Part shown: piece by piece, positions 35,315 to 46,915 of the stretch | How the letters are laid out: the number at the start of each line of letters is the position of its first letter | Numbering within the stretch: the stretch's first letter is position 1 | Source of the DNA: Metarhizium brunneum | Taxonomy: Eukaryota > Ascomycota > Sordariomycetes > Hypocreales > Clavicipitaceae | Direction: 5' to 3' | DNA: 64,000 bases | NCBI RefSeq assembly: GCF_013426205.1 | Contig: NC_089422.1 | Coordinates: 7,839,001 to 7,903,000, forward strand | Notes under the pieces: generated by a model | What the model saw: the letters and a program-made list of their open reading frames with translations, nothing else | What the model was told of the DNA's origin: nothing | The model's database searches: none | Position numbers and translations under genes: made by a program

Positions 35315-36682
35315 ATGAACGCCAGCCGTCACTCTCTCCTTGATCACCTCCCCGTCGAGCTCCTCAGCTCCATTGCCAGCCATCTCGACCTGCAGGACTT
35401 CAGGTCTTTCCGTCTCGTGTGCCGCCTGATATCACTGCGCACACGCAGCTTACTTGCCTGTGAAGAGTTTAACGGCCTCCTCTGGCGACCAGACGCCGCT
35501 CGTCTCTACCAACTGTCACGGATTCCTGAATGTGCGAGGAGAATACGCTCCGTCACATTCAACTTTGCCCGGCTGAATGAGTACAAGGCCCTGCACGACT
35601 CCTTCAGCCACCACTATCTAATCGAGCCGGAGCTTCGGTCGGAGATTCTCCACGACAAGTGGGAGCAGTACTTCCAGACACAGCGGCAGAAGAAGGCGTT
35701 GGGGGAGTTCCGACTGGATTTGGCTGTAGAAGCCTTCAGGTCGCTGCCGTCCTTGAGAGAAGTAACGTTGACGTGGACGCGGTGTCCGTGGGATGTGGAT
35801 AGTGAGGCGTGTAGGTTGTTCAGTGCTGATGTGTCGATTCGTATGGCTAAGAGGGAGGTGTTTGATATACAGGATGCTGTGATGCGAGAATTGTTCAAGG
35901 CCGCAACGGGACTGGACACGCTGAGCCTGGAACCTATCTCCATGCTGGGACCGAACGGGGAGCTGTATCCTGGCGGCGAACCGGAGCTTGGAACGTGTTG
36001 CCGCGCGGATGAGCATCTGGCCATCGCCGAGGCTCCATCTAGATTCGATTTTTTCATGGCGCTACGGCGGTTGAGTCTGGTTTTGGACCGAAAATCAGAG
36101 TTGTCCATGGAGGCAGGGCTGCACGCGGTCCTTCGTCAGACGAAGTTGAAAGAGTTGCGGTTGGAGTACCTCCCCTGGGTTCGAGTTCGCCCACGCACTT
36201 CCTTTCTGGAGGGGGTTTACATTTCGGAACTCGAGGTTCTGGAAGTAATTGGGCCCGAAGTTGGATTGCGAAACCTAGCCGTGTTTCTGGCACGACATGG
36301 TCACACGTTGAAGAAGTTGGAGCTGGTAGATGTGAAGGGGATATCTTGTTCAGAGGGGACTGACAGCGACAGCGACGGGCAATTGATCAAGGCAGAGGAC
36401 ATATATGTAGAGCCGAGCGCGGCCCTCAATACAGAGGCCAATACGTGGGAAGGCGTCTTTGCAATTATAGCCGAGAGACTGGCGAAGCTGGAACAAGTCC
36501 GAGTAGCGGGGGCATTTACTGATCCCGTGAGCGGCGGAAAGTGCTGGTTTTATCATGACGCCATCCAAGTTGGGCCAGCGGTGCCAGAAGATGTATGGCT
36601 GGCGCCAGCTCGACCGATGGAGAAATATCTGCTGAGGCAGGGTGAGATGCCGGAGTTGAAGTTTTGGGCCGAGGGGACGTGA
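35315..36682 (+). CDS. F-box protein
   Basis: Single exon, 455 residues. An N-terminal F-box (about 6-46) reads SLLDHLPVELLSSIASHLDL and then QDFRSFRLVCRLISLRTRSLL, with the usual LP..L..I...L spacing and a later Leu/Val/Cys motif. F-box proteins dock substrates onto Skp1-Cul1 ubiquitin ligases. The remainder has leucine-spaced segments (LREVTLTW, LDTLSLEPISML, LRRLSLVLDRKS, LKELRLEYLPWV, LEVLEVIG, LKKLELVDV), consistent with degenerate leucine-rich repeats as substrate-binding surface. Fungal F-box/LRR proteins of this kind are numerous and fast evolving, so no orthologue or substrate can be named. The ATG at 35315 is favoured since the F-box starts a few residues later; an in-frame ATG lies at 35243. 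Confidence 0.85.
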   Translation: MNASRHSLLDHLPVELLSSIASHLDLQDFRSFRLVCRLISLRTRSLLACEEFNGLLWRPDAARLYQLSRIPECARRIRSVTFNFARLNEYKALHDSFSHHYLIEPELRSEILHDKWEQYFQTQRQKKALGEFRLDLAVEAFRSLPSLREVTLTWTRCPWDVDSEACRLFSADVSIRMAKREVFDIQDAVMRELFKAATGLDTLSLEPISMLGPNGELYPGGEPELGTCCRADEHLAIAEAPSRFDFFMALRRLSLVLDRKSELSMEAGLHAVLRQTKLKELRLEYLPWVRVRPRTSFLEGVYISELEVLEVIGPEVGLRNLAVFLARHGHTLKKLELVDVKGISCSEGTDSDSDGQLIKAEDIYVEPSAALNTEANTWEGVFAIIAERLAKLEQVRVAGAFTDPVSGGKCWFYHDAIQVGPAVPEDVWLAPARPMEKYLLRQGEMPELKFWAEGT

Positions 36683-37032
36683 ATCGTTGCCCGTCAACGG
36701 TGCGATTTACAGCAAAGAGAGACTCCGCACGGAGGGTTCGCATCATGAACCGGCGTTGGAGTATATGTCAGTGCCGACGGGCGAGACCAGCCTTGCATCT
36801 TGTCCGCACCAGTCACGGACGCACTTATACACGCATGTTGGCAGACGCTACCTCGGCACGATGTGGGCCATGCTCGCGATATAAACTCATGTACGGAATA
36901 CAGACGAGTATGATGTAGGCACAACACAACACCAACAGCACACGGCGACCTACCGGGCTCTGCCAATATCCGTTTTCCCACACCAAAAATTCGAGAGAGA
37001 AAAGAAGACGGAAAACAGAAAACATCCGTAGC
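36683..37032. other. Short intergenic region
   Basis: 350 bases separate the F-box gene from the next plus-strand gene. A GATATAAA sequence near 36878 could act as a TATA element. No other feature is visible. Confidence 0.45.
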
Positions 37033-38106
37033 ATGGCGGCAAAAGCTTTTGGCCCCAACGAGGCATCCGCCCGGACAGCGCAGCCCTTCAACGCATGGGA
37101 CATTATCCGCCCGTCGCTCCATGCATCCGGGGGACCATGGGGATGGACTCATTACGGCATCTACATCCCGCGTCTCCCACAGCCCTACCAATACCTCAAT
37201 GTCCTCATCCTGGTAGGACTCGTCGACCTCACCATCTTCAACCACGCTGAATTCGCACCCGGCGGGCCCAAGGCAGTCGTCCACGATGCAGAACATCTCA
37301 CCACCGTCATGACAAGCACCGCTTCCAAGGGCCACCATTTTGTGCGCGGGTACGACTCCTCCACGGACTGCGAGTTTCCCGACTCTGGGACCCCGTTGCG
37401 CTGGGGGAAAGACTTCAGCATGGAGTTTACGTTTCCTCACAAGGCCGTAGTCACAGGCGCCTTCGAGACCCACGGATGGGAGTACAGGCTCGAGTTCGAC
37501 ATGAGCCCGCAGGCGGTGTGGTTCATAGCCACCCCGTTCTACGAGCACTTGAGTCTCCCCATCTCCGGGACAGCCATCCTGTCCGGAGAGCGGATTCCTA
37601 TTTCAGGCTGTATCGAATACGCGCGGTGCAAGCCACCCCCAGGCCTGCCGCTCGAGATGCACGCCGCAGTGGCCAGGTCCACAAACTACTTCATCTACCA
37701 CGTTGTCGAGCTACGAGACAGCCGGCAGATTCTGTGGGGGGAGGTACGGAACGGGTTCATGCCGCCGCGCAAGTTTGTCTACGTGCGGACGGTTCCGGAC
37801 GGCAGAGTCCTTGACGAGTACACGACGGAGCTCCGTGTTGAGCTCCTGGACGACGAGCTTGTCACGGACTCGTTGGGGAGGCAGACGAGGATGCCGACGA
37901 AGTTCACGGCGAGCGTGGTGGTAGGATCGGGGAGGAAAGTGCTCGAGGTTGCTGGCAGGGTGAATACGCCGTTGAGGGACGGCGCGGGCAGGGGCTTTGT
38001 CGGCGGGTACGATGCCGTCGTCACGTACAAGGGGGAGGAAACGAGGGCCCGCGGCATGTTTGAATGGGTGGATTTGGAACTGCAGGAGCAAAAGGCGAAT
38101 CTGTAA
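37033..38106 (+). CDS. Uncharacterised beta-rich protein (possibly DUF6670/AttH-like)
   Basis: Single exon, 357 residues, no signal peptide or clear membrane helix. The sequence is rich in alternating hydrophobic and polar residues and glycine turns (GWTHYGIYIPRLPQPYQYLNV, DSGTPLRWGKDFSMEFTF, RGMFEWVDLEL), which suggests a large beta-barrel or calycin/AttH-like double barrel. The early WTHYGIYIP.LP.PY.YLN segment and the ending ETRARGMFEWVDL recall proteins grouped as DUF6670, from memory and with low certainty. No catalytic motif stands out. GC content at third positions is high, supporting real coding. It stands alone between an F-box gene and a gene-poor stretch. Confidence 0.7.
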   Translation: MAAKAFGPNEASARTAQPFNAWDIIRPSLHASGGPWGWTHYGIYIPRLPQPYQYLNVLILVGLVDLTIFNHAEFAPGGPKAVVHDAEHLTTVMTSTASKGHHFVRGYDSSTDCEFPDSGTPLRWGKDFSMEFTFPHKAVVTGAFETHGWEYRLEFDMSPQAVWFIATPFYEHLSLPISGTAILSGERIPISGCIEYARCKPPPGLPLEMHAAVARSTNYFIYHVVELRDSRQILWGEVRNGFMPPRKFVYVRTVPDGRVLDEYTTELRVELLDDELVTDSLGRQTRMPTKFTASVVVGSGRKVLEVAGRVNTPLRDGAGRGFVGGYDAVVTYKGEETRARGMFEWVDLELQEQKANL

Positions 38107-41100
38107 ATCTCGTCGTGGATGGGGGGATGCTCTGGCGTATGCGGCAAGAATTCTTAGTTTGCGGCGTGAGGACGTGAGCGTGGTGATTTTTTTTCTTTTT
38201 CTTTTCTTTTTTTTTTGTGCATCGCCAAGATCACATAGCTTGTGGTGAAGAGCACTGCGAGCACTTATCCATTGCAAATGCCGCGCCGGCAAAAGAAGCA
38301 AATGCCACCACTCCTTTGACTCAAGCAAAGAAGCCCATGCACTGGGGTTTGAACCTGGGCATCTCTCGAGAATGGATATATCAAGCGTTAAAAATGGCCA
38401 TTCTCACCTCCCGCTTCGGTCTGGAATGTGCTCGCCAGGCACCAAGCCGCAGGCTACAAGTCGTATATGTACCGTCTCGAAACTCGAGGGATGGCCACGG
38501 ATTGGAAATTCGAGCAACAAGGGCGTTACGTGGCTGCAATTCAAGAGCAAGTCGTCAGCAGCAGAGCAGGCGTCGTCTTCAAGGCCAAGCCCACGGATCG
38601 CGTCGGCTGGCAGGGTCGGCGTCGATGGATGGCTTTTGGGGGCCAATCGCCAATCTTGCGGTTTTCGGAACACGTCCTGCTGTTGGTTAGCTCACACTTT
38701 TGTCCGTCCGGAGGCTTTTCCCGCATCTGTGAAAATTGATGTGGTGGAGGGGCCGCACGGCCACTGCCATCTGTGTGTTGAAGCATATATGTATGTACTA
38801 TGTGCATCGTCATTTACAACCGCGCCAACGACTAGACGGCAAAGTTAAATTCAACGCCTTCGCGTAGCATCAGCTGCGTTCTGCAGAACCATGCCTCTGG
38901 AACTGGCAGTTCAATTTATCGCTGTTGAGTGCAAAACGCTATTTATTACCTGTACAGTCTGTGGCTGAACATATTTGTCCCCCGACAAGTATACACTAAT
39001 ATGCTGTAGCATATTACAGTTATGGAGCGCGATAGCCAGGTACTTGCTGTGGTCAGATACTTTTCGTCTCCCACTGTAGCAGCCATGTGTAAGTACAAGT
39101 ATGCAAACATGGAGGGTCTGTTCAGGAGCACGGAATACTAGTACTGCAGTGTTGATCATGCGCTCAAAACGCAAATCAAGCATTGGTCCTGTGCATCAGT
39201 AGTGTTATTAGTATGCGACTGTTGATATTTCTGGCCACATTCCTCTTACCATGACGAATCGCCTTGCTGCTCAAATACGGGCGGAATGTTGCACGACCTT
39301 GGGATTCGCAGCCATCGGGCGATAGCTCACTACTGCCTGGTAGGTACTTGGTAGGTAGTCATCATGGTGTCCGTCGCGTGCGTCGCGTCCGTGTAATAGA
39401 CAAGCTCTATTCCATCTCTTGCAGAATAGACGGAGCAAGCATAATAGTAAAAAGTTCATATGCACATGCATACCTCACCAGGTAGTACCTGGCACCTACT
39501 TCCCTAGTAGGTAGTACATAGTTTGGCATCTCTACGAGTACATGGATAGTTACTCGGCTGGCATGCAAAATTTGCCGTTGCGGCAGGGGGGCAGCAATTA
39601 GTAGCGGGACCCCTACCACCCCGAAATAAATTACTTTTAATTAGTCAATCCAGCAAGACGCGCCAAATTGACTACAAGTGTACATACACTACCTAAAGTA
39701 CCTACCCAAGTAGGTCCCTATTCTGCAGCTTCTATTCTCTCTTGTGTGAGCCTCATATGTATCAGGTATCGCCGATTCGTTCAACATTCAACACACAGGC
39801 AACAGCGTAACATGAGTTGCCGACAGGACAGAGGGGCGCGCGAGAATAGCTTCAAGGTAAGGGCGCATATGCCTGTGGGTTATCAAACAACGGCGAGATG
39901 TGAATGCATTCCAGGGCCTAGACACGGCCCGACAATCGACTTGGCACATGACGTTTGGTTGCGCCAGGGTCCTTTCGTGATACTAACGACCGGGCGGCAC
40001 TGCACGGGAGCTAGAATTCCGAACAAAGGGGGGAAAGCCACCCATTTCGTGCCAGTTCTCGGGTGCCTGTCATGACATGAATGGGCAGATGGCTAGAGTG
40101 ATATTGGCAGTCCCCTTGTGTTTCTGACGATCCATCCGAGTTTGATTCTTGTCAGTAATGTGTTTTATCAGAGGAAGAATGCTCGGTTGCACTGTGATGC
40201 ATGCTCACGTAGCCCGGTAACCGTGCGGCCATGACATGCCTTCACACTGACAAAAGAATGCACGACACTCGGTGCTTTATCGTTCCCGTACGAACTTACA
40301 TGGAGTAGTACACATGTGCGTTGGCCGATCGGCAGACGCTTTTGGAGCCTGGTGGTGGGAGAGCGTTTGATGTTGAGCTAGTAGTAAAATGGAAGCCGTG
40401 GCAGATGCGGAGAAATAGGAAGCCATGTCTGAGTCCTCTCCGAAACCTGTAACTTCGTAAGGTCTCAGTTGCTGCACCTGGAAGACGGAAGACCGATCGG
40501 TTGACTTGTTTGTTTTCGTTGTGTCGTTCTTGGGCTACGCTTGCTTCCACATTCGTTCCACGGCCGTGGCACCCAATTGAATTGTATTGCGAGAGCTGGG
40601 ACCGGGTCACCTGCATAATACCGGATAGTAAGCATGTCCTCGGTAATTACGGAGCACTTGTACTCCCGTAGTCAATAGTAGTATTCAGTTTGTCTATAAT
40701 ACTACTGCTATCCGATGCAGGGAGCTTGGGTGCGTAGAACGAAGGGGACTCCATCTTTCAAGGTTCGATTCGTGGGAGGGTCGGTGTCCACCAGATCCTG
40801 TCATTTGAACTGGATGGGCCTAGAGCAGGCGATGTGGAAAAAGCAAGCTGGCCATGATAACTAAAGAGAAAGGAGTGAGGCAAGTAGAAAATGTCACGCA
40901 AGACGGAAGACGGAAACAAGAGCAATCGCCATGATGTGGGTTGAATCAACGATACATGCCTGGTCTAACGATGCAAGCCGAGTACTTAAGTACTTAGGTA
41001 GGTCAAAGACGCCATCTGAAGTCTCAAGTGCTCAGTGCTGGCGTGGAATTGACCACGGGGCAACATTTGAAATCAATGAGTGACCAGGAAGGCGCGGCAC

Positions 41101-42754
41101 AATCGAAGTCGAAACAACGAGGCAAGTACGGGGTCACTCGAGTCCTTATGGGTGCTGAGGTACCCAGATACCTAGCCTTGTACGGCGCATTTCCAGCAGC
41201 ACCGAGTACCCGGGTACTGGCTGGGCGATACGAAGTCGCAAGTCGCGCTCGACTACCCTGGTCGACACCAATTGATGTTAGGACGGTTGCTGGTCCCACT
41301 GCGCCCACTACGCCCGCTACCACTGACTGCCACTGAAACGAAACACTGACACCTTCAATGTTAACTTGATTGATCACCACCACATACCAAGAACTTGTAA
41401 GCAGGTACAGTGGGAGGCCCAAGTGTTTAACCAGGTCATGTATCCAACTATCGTGCTTGATATTATAAGATATTATAGTATGTAAGCGTATACTTGCCGG
41501 CGGATAAACCTGTTTTGCCGCAGACTGCGCGTCGCAGCAGTCCATACTGTTAACATTGAATACGCAAAATATGCGGAGGCGCGCCAAGGGCCAAGCGCTA
41601 GAGTGCAAGGATAGCCCCCTGCGTTGCACAGATCGCCCTGGAGCAATTGGCTGGTGCCACCACACTCGAGCCAACGTCACCTGTGGCACACCCCTGACAT
41701 TTCCGAACTGGCTGCATGTGCTGCACTCAACTGTGTTTGTTGTGTCTGGTGTGTGTGCTGGTAGTTGCTGGCCTCGCTCTTGGTTGAGTGCCAAAAGCAT
41801 GCGCTTGCAGTTTCGGGTGTTGAAACCCGGGCCTCCAAGCCCGATGGCCGCATGCTGGCTGACGCCTGTCCCTCGGACAGTTTGGGTGAGGCAAAAAAAT
41901 TGATAGTAAATACCTCGTGACTAGGGGTCAGCACATAGGCTCGATGTCGCTTGCCGACAGGAGGTGGCCGAGTGCCGGCGAGTCGGTGAACTGCGCGCGC
42001 ATTGTAATCATATTTGTGGAAGAAGGAAAAAAAAAAAAAGCTGCCCGGATTCTCCTACTAGCTCATTTAGGCCAGGGCTGCGCTACGGAGCAATGTCCCT
42101 GAAATAGCGATTCGAACTGGCCAGACCCTTGAATGACGCGCTGACATGCGATGGCTGTACATTCTGTGCGACTTGACCGTAAACGCGCCAGGCATGCCCT
42201 TGCAATTACGATGTTCAAACTTAGAAGCTTGGGGGCCCACAGCGATCCATCGATGCGAGAAGCCGCAGGTCAAAATGCTTGAGCGCGCGTGGCGACGCTC
42301 AGTGGATATGCCCAGCGCCCACAGTGCCCCCAGCGCCGCCTCAGCGATGTCCAGTCATTGATGGCTCCAGATGCCAGTCAACCCTTGAGCCAGTTTGAAT
42401 CAGACTCAGTGCTGGTCTCTCCCGCTACCACGTCCTTGCATGTACCCGCGTATCAAAGAGTGAGTACGGAGTACCTGGGCGCCTGGGTCATGGGTTCTCC
42501 ATGGAAAGTGCCCAAGTGCTCCTCTGCCAGCGCAATACTCAATACTTGCTTTCTGGCTCTGGTTTATCTCGACGTCCTTCCTACTCATCGTCGACCTCCT
42601 CCTCCCCCCCCATCGTCGACTTGGGCGGCATCTCTGCACGCCAGGCTGCTTTGCTGGGCCCCTCTTCCGACTCTCGATTTCTTCCTCTCTGTCGGGTCAT
42701 CGCCTGAGCGACGACGGTGACGACAGAGAGGCGGCCTTGGCCTTCCCGCCCAAT
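38107..42754. other. 4.6-kb gene-poor region
   Basis: No convincing gene on either strand. It contains mixed CT tracts (38188-38217), reiterated GGTAGGTA/TACCTACC units (about 39340-39360, 39478-39520 and 39690-39720), a half-site at 42465-42473, and a pyrimidine-rich stretch at 42590-42720 that is probably the 5' leader of the SYLF gene. A 258-codon minus-strand frame (41024-41800) lacks an ATG and gene-like codon use. Confidence 0.55.
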
Positions 42755-45438
42755 ATGCAGCGCATGTCATCGCTTCTGCCCTCATGGGACAAACGAAACT
42801 CGACCTCCGGCTCTGCTGCTGCCTCTACTACCCTGAAACCAGGCGGGATTTTTGGCTGGGCCGGCCGCAATAGCAATTCTAATAAAGCCTCTAATTCCTC
42901 GGTCGCCAAGTCTCTTGCCCAGATTAATGTTGCCGCTGCCAATGCCAATGCCACTGGCCATGGCGGCAGGGTCCAACGCGAGGCCTTCTGGCCTTCAACA
43001 CTGGACATGGAGTGCCTCAAGGCAGCCCGCATTTTAAAGTCCTTTTGTGGTGCGTTTGAATCCGGGTGCTTTTCGTCTCTATTCAAATGTCTTTTTCTTG
43101 CCTTGCTATCGATGGTCCTCTACGCAAGTTACTAACATGGCGGCGACAATGAATAGTCGATGGCTATCTTGCTCCGATAGACGGCGACACCTCAGCGCGT
43201 ACCTCAGTCTCGGGCCCTCAGTCCCCTCTCAAAATCACCAAAAAGATACCCAGGCGCATAATACAAAACGCTGCAGGCATCGCCGTCTTCACATGTATGA
43301 GGAGCGGCCTGTGGATGACGGGGTCCGGTGGCTCCGGCATTCTCATTGCCAGGAAATCCGATGGGACATGGTCGCCGCCTTCAGGTATTATGCTTCATAC
43401 GCCGACGCTCAGCTTCATAATAGGTGTCGATGTTTACGACTGTGTCCTTGTTGTAACCAATCTCTCTGCTTTGGAGTCAATCACTCGGCCCCGCGTCACT
43501 CTTGGTGAGGACGTGACATTGAACAACGGCCCCTCAGTTACCATGGACGCCGACCATACCAACTTTAACTGGAAGGATCTTGATAATACAGTTTTAGCGT
43601 ACATGAAAGCCCGCGGCCAACACCAAGCCGTCAATTTGCAGGGCTGCATTCTCACGGAGCGAAGCAACGAGAACGAGCGTTTCTACGGCGCCGACGTGAC
43701 CCAAATGGATATTCTCGCCGGCAATGTTGCGCGCCATGTTGAGGAAACCAGGCCATTGTTCGAAGTCATCAAGATGGCTGAAGGCCGGACTGACTATGAC
43801 AAGGCAATTATCGAACAAACTGCTATCGAGCCCGCCCCTGGCGACGCGGTCATTGCTACCCCCAAGTCTACACCAGCGTCTCCACGATCGGTTTTTGGAC
43901 GCCCCAAACCCGATGATCCCGATCCGTTTGGCGTCCTTGCTTTGGAAATGGCTGGTCTCGAGATTCGCGAGGCTGGCACCCGTCTGCGACCGGCGAGCAA
44001 CCAATTTGAAATCAACTCCAACACTCGCAGCCCAACCCTTTCCAAGTTTGGACGACAGAGCATCGACACCTTTGTAAGCAAGAGCAACCGAGCCAGCGTA
44101 TTGTCTTCTCGCACCGTCAAGAGTCAGATGACGGATGCGGGAACACAAACTGGTGGTGCTACAGCAGAAACTACACCGAGCCCAGGCCAAAGCGAAGATG
44201 GCCACGAAGGTGTCTCTATTGACCGCATCCCGGAGGTTAAGGAGGATGATGAAGTCGACTACACCGCTGTCGATTTCACACCATTGAGACACATCAGCCA
44301 GGAACACTCGATTGACCTTTCCCTTCCTGCTGAAGAGCCGGCGATCCCCCCCAGGAACAGGCTTCGGGCTTCTGTCCCGTCGTCTCGCAGTAGTCGAGAC
44401 ACTGAGCAGCCAACCGGGGCCTCAATCAAGGAGGAGACTCATCAGATGCAGGACGACGAGGACGAACTAGAATACGACACCAACGATGCCGATGACGAGG
44501 ATGATTTGGATGATTCCGATGAAGAGCCCGTTGTGTTTGAGGTTGCCCAGGTGCAACCTACCAGGACCAGGGCGGTGGCCTCGCGAATGATCCAGGCAAA
44601 GGGTAGCGTGGTCACGATTCCCAAGCGAGTTCCTCCTCCACTGCCCACAAGGAGCCCAGCGAGAAACTCTGGATCGATGAAAGGCGACAACTGTACTGAA
44701 AGTGGCACAGCTCTGAGCCCTCTGCGCCAGGCGTTCAGCGAAGCTGACTTGCGTGGCGAGGAAGATATCCAAAATGATCAAACCCAACAAAGTCCGACAC
44801 ACGTTATAGTATCTAACAAGTCGGCCGATCTCGGTCAAACTCACGGCAATAACGTCGACGATGTCTTACTAGGAGAGACACTGGCGGACAAACTCCAAGC
44901 AGATGAGGCTAGTAAGGCCTCGCCATCCACCAACGAGGCCGTCATGCCGGGCAGTCTTCCCGTTGATGATACGGATGAAGAAGCCAAGCATAGCGACATT
45001 GTGAAGTCGGTCGAGAAAATTGTCCCTAATAAATCCACCATCCCAGAAAATGTTCCGTTACCTGCAGACACAGACCCCGAGGACTTGACCTCCAGGCTGG
45101 AGGAGGCCGAGTCAGATTATGGCTCCGTTGAAGAGCGCGCGACGGAGGACGATGAGTCCATCAAAACACCCGTAGACAATTCGGACTCGACTACAAGCAA
45201 GAAACACACTTCTTCTATTTACACTGGTATGACGGAGGATCGTTGGAGTATTGATCAGTCGTCTTTGACCACTCCCAATTCTGAACGACCATTGTCAGTG
45301 GTCGAATACTCAACGGAAGAAGATACACCCAAGAAGATTGCGAAAGAAGTAGAATTGGAAGTCGAAAAGAATGCAGAAAACCGGACAGCTAAAGCGCCAG
45401 TTTCGGCAGCATCGGAAATTACTGTTACATCCGCTTAG
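42755..45438 (+). CDS. SYLF (DUF500/Ysc84-type) domain protein with long acidic tail
   Basis: Two exons, join(42755..43049, 43157..45438), give 858 residues. The N-terminal third carries the SYLF lipid/actin-binding domain: IPRRIIQNAAGIAVFTCMRSGL, GSGGSGILIARKSDGTWSPPSG, FIIGVDVYDCVLVV and a final NENERFYGADVTQMDILAG block. In Ysc84/Lsb3 this domain binds phosphoinositides and actin at endocytic sites. Here there is no SH3 domain. Instead about 550 residues of Ser/Thr/Glu/Asp-rich, probably disordered sequence follow, with an acidic core DDEDELEYDTNDADDEDDL. The intron (43050-43156) splits a Val codon. I start at ATG 42755 (MQRMSSLLPSWDKR); a frame extension upstream has only a TTG. Confidence 0.85.
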
Positions 45439-46053
45439 AGGTGAAGAAGAGCGAGATATAGAACACTATGAAGTTATGACGCATCACTACTCTGAAAGAA
45501 TGGGAAAGTGGCACTGGGAGGGCACGGGGAATCTCTAATTGACGATGTCAGTCTATTATACTTGACGAACTATTTGGCGACACTTTGCAAAAAAGCAGAC
45601 CTGTTTTATCTTTCATATCGACACATAATTGGTAGGGGGCATTGAGGTGTATATTACTTGTGGGAACGGGCTCGAGTATCGTAACTGAACTCGCTGTTAC
45701 AGTTTGGGACAAGGCGTTTGGATCACTCTTGCTAGGCGTCGATTACCTGGAGGTGCGTGGTGGGCTTTTGGACTGCGCTTTATGGCGTTATTTGAGCTTC
45801 ATGCCTTCCTGTATTGTGCAATATTGGGAAATTTTGGAATTGAAATGGATGAGCGATATGTCCGACCACATGATGGGATGGGATGGGAAAGGAATCGGGC
45901 TTAAGGGAGTTTTCTAGGTGGTTCAATTAGAGACATAATGTGGTATCTATCTGATAACGAATGATGTGCCTTGAAATAGCGTCGTCATGACAACTCAGCT
46001 TGCGTGCAAAATCGTGAGCCGTTGAAATTCTTTGTGGTCTCCATGTGGTCAGC

Positions 46054-46077
46054 GAACCCGAACCCGAACCCGAACCC
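46054..46077. repeat. (GAACCC)4 tandem repeat
   Basis: Four perfect GAACCC units. This is not the fungal telomere unit (TTAGGG/CCCTAA). Confidence 0.85.
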
Positions 46078-46783
46078 TCTCGAACGACTTTTACGGGACT
46101 GGATGCTCGACTTGCTCCGCTGGGCTCAATTTCCAACCCTTTCCACGTTGGTGTCGGCAGGGTTGCAATGCTACACTCTGGGGTTTCAGCTGGTCACCGG
46201 GCGGCTAAGCTGTGCTCGTATTGGGTTGCTTATAGTTTAACATGTTCAGTTCTTCCTCGCCATAATATATGTTTCATCCGTATCTGCAACCATATCCGTC
46301 GTGGAGGTCCGGCAAACCACCCAGCAGCCTCCGGGCCGGGGAATCCGTAACCGGGTGGCTAGCCGTGATGATAGTCCCAAGGGACCCTGATGCAAAATCT
46401 CGAGTCCAAGTCTCCATGTGGCCAGGGAGCTTGTCAATATAAATAATACCCCCTTCCATCCCTCTCTACACATACAAAACACTGTACAAGTTGCCGGGGC
46501 GAATTCCACCCGGCTTACTATGCAGCTCGCGTGACTGGCAGAGGTCGACATGCCTACAGACCAAGCTCACATTACATTACTGCACGTTGCATTTCCCCTC
46601 CTCTCGGCATTGATTCGATTGGATGCCCCAACTGTATTGCTTCTGTGCGGGCATAGCTCGTATCATCGTATTTGGCAAGAAGTGCTTTTTTCCCCCCTCG
46701 GGCAGTGTTGGTAGCAATGGGGTTGGTGTAGGTAACAGCTCAAACAGCACTTATATCCTCGTGAATATGCGGTCAGCAAAAGG

Positions 46784-46791
46784 TATATAAA
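46784..46791 (+). promoter_or_regulatory. TATA element of the small secreted-protein gene
   Basis: TATATAAA lies 125 bases before the ATG at 46916. Strong TATA boxes are typical of conditionally expressed fungal genes, which suits a secreted protein. No mapped transcript start is available here. Confidence 0.5.
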
Positions 46792-46915
46792 GCGTGCATG
46801 TTGCATGCCTTGAACTTTGAGACTACATGTTGAAATTTGACAGTCCTACTTTCTCTCGCGGCCCTTGTTGAAGAGTACATCCTTGAACAAAGAGACAGAC
46901 GCACACACACATCAA

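Larger units (their letters stand above)
45439..46915. other. Intergenic region
   Basis: This holds the 3' flank of the SYLF gene and the promoter of the secreted-protein gene. It contains a (GAACCC)4 repeat at 46054-46077 and a TATA element near its right end. No coding signal is visible. Confidence 0.5.

Noticed and set aside
36694..37548. 284-codon minus-strand frame over the uncharacterised beta-rich gene
   Set aside because: Codon bias favours the plus strand, and the minus frame spans the intergenic spacer with no change in character.
38340..38375. tRNA-like T-arm sequence (GGTTTGAACC)
   Set aside because: No D-arm, anticodon stem or acceptor stem can be drawn around it on either strand.
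41024..41800. 258-codon minus-strand frame in the second gene-poor region
   Set aside because: Starts at TTG rather than ATG, has no domain, and its composition looks random.
46054..46077. Telomere-like repeat
   Set aside because: The unit is GAACCC, not CCCTAA/TTAGGG, and it is short and internal.
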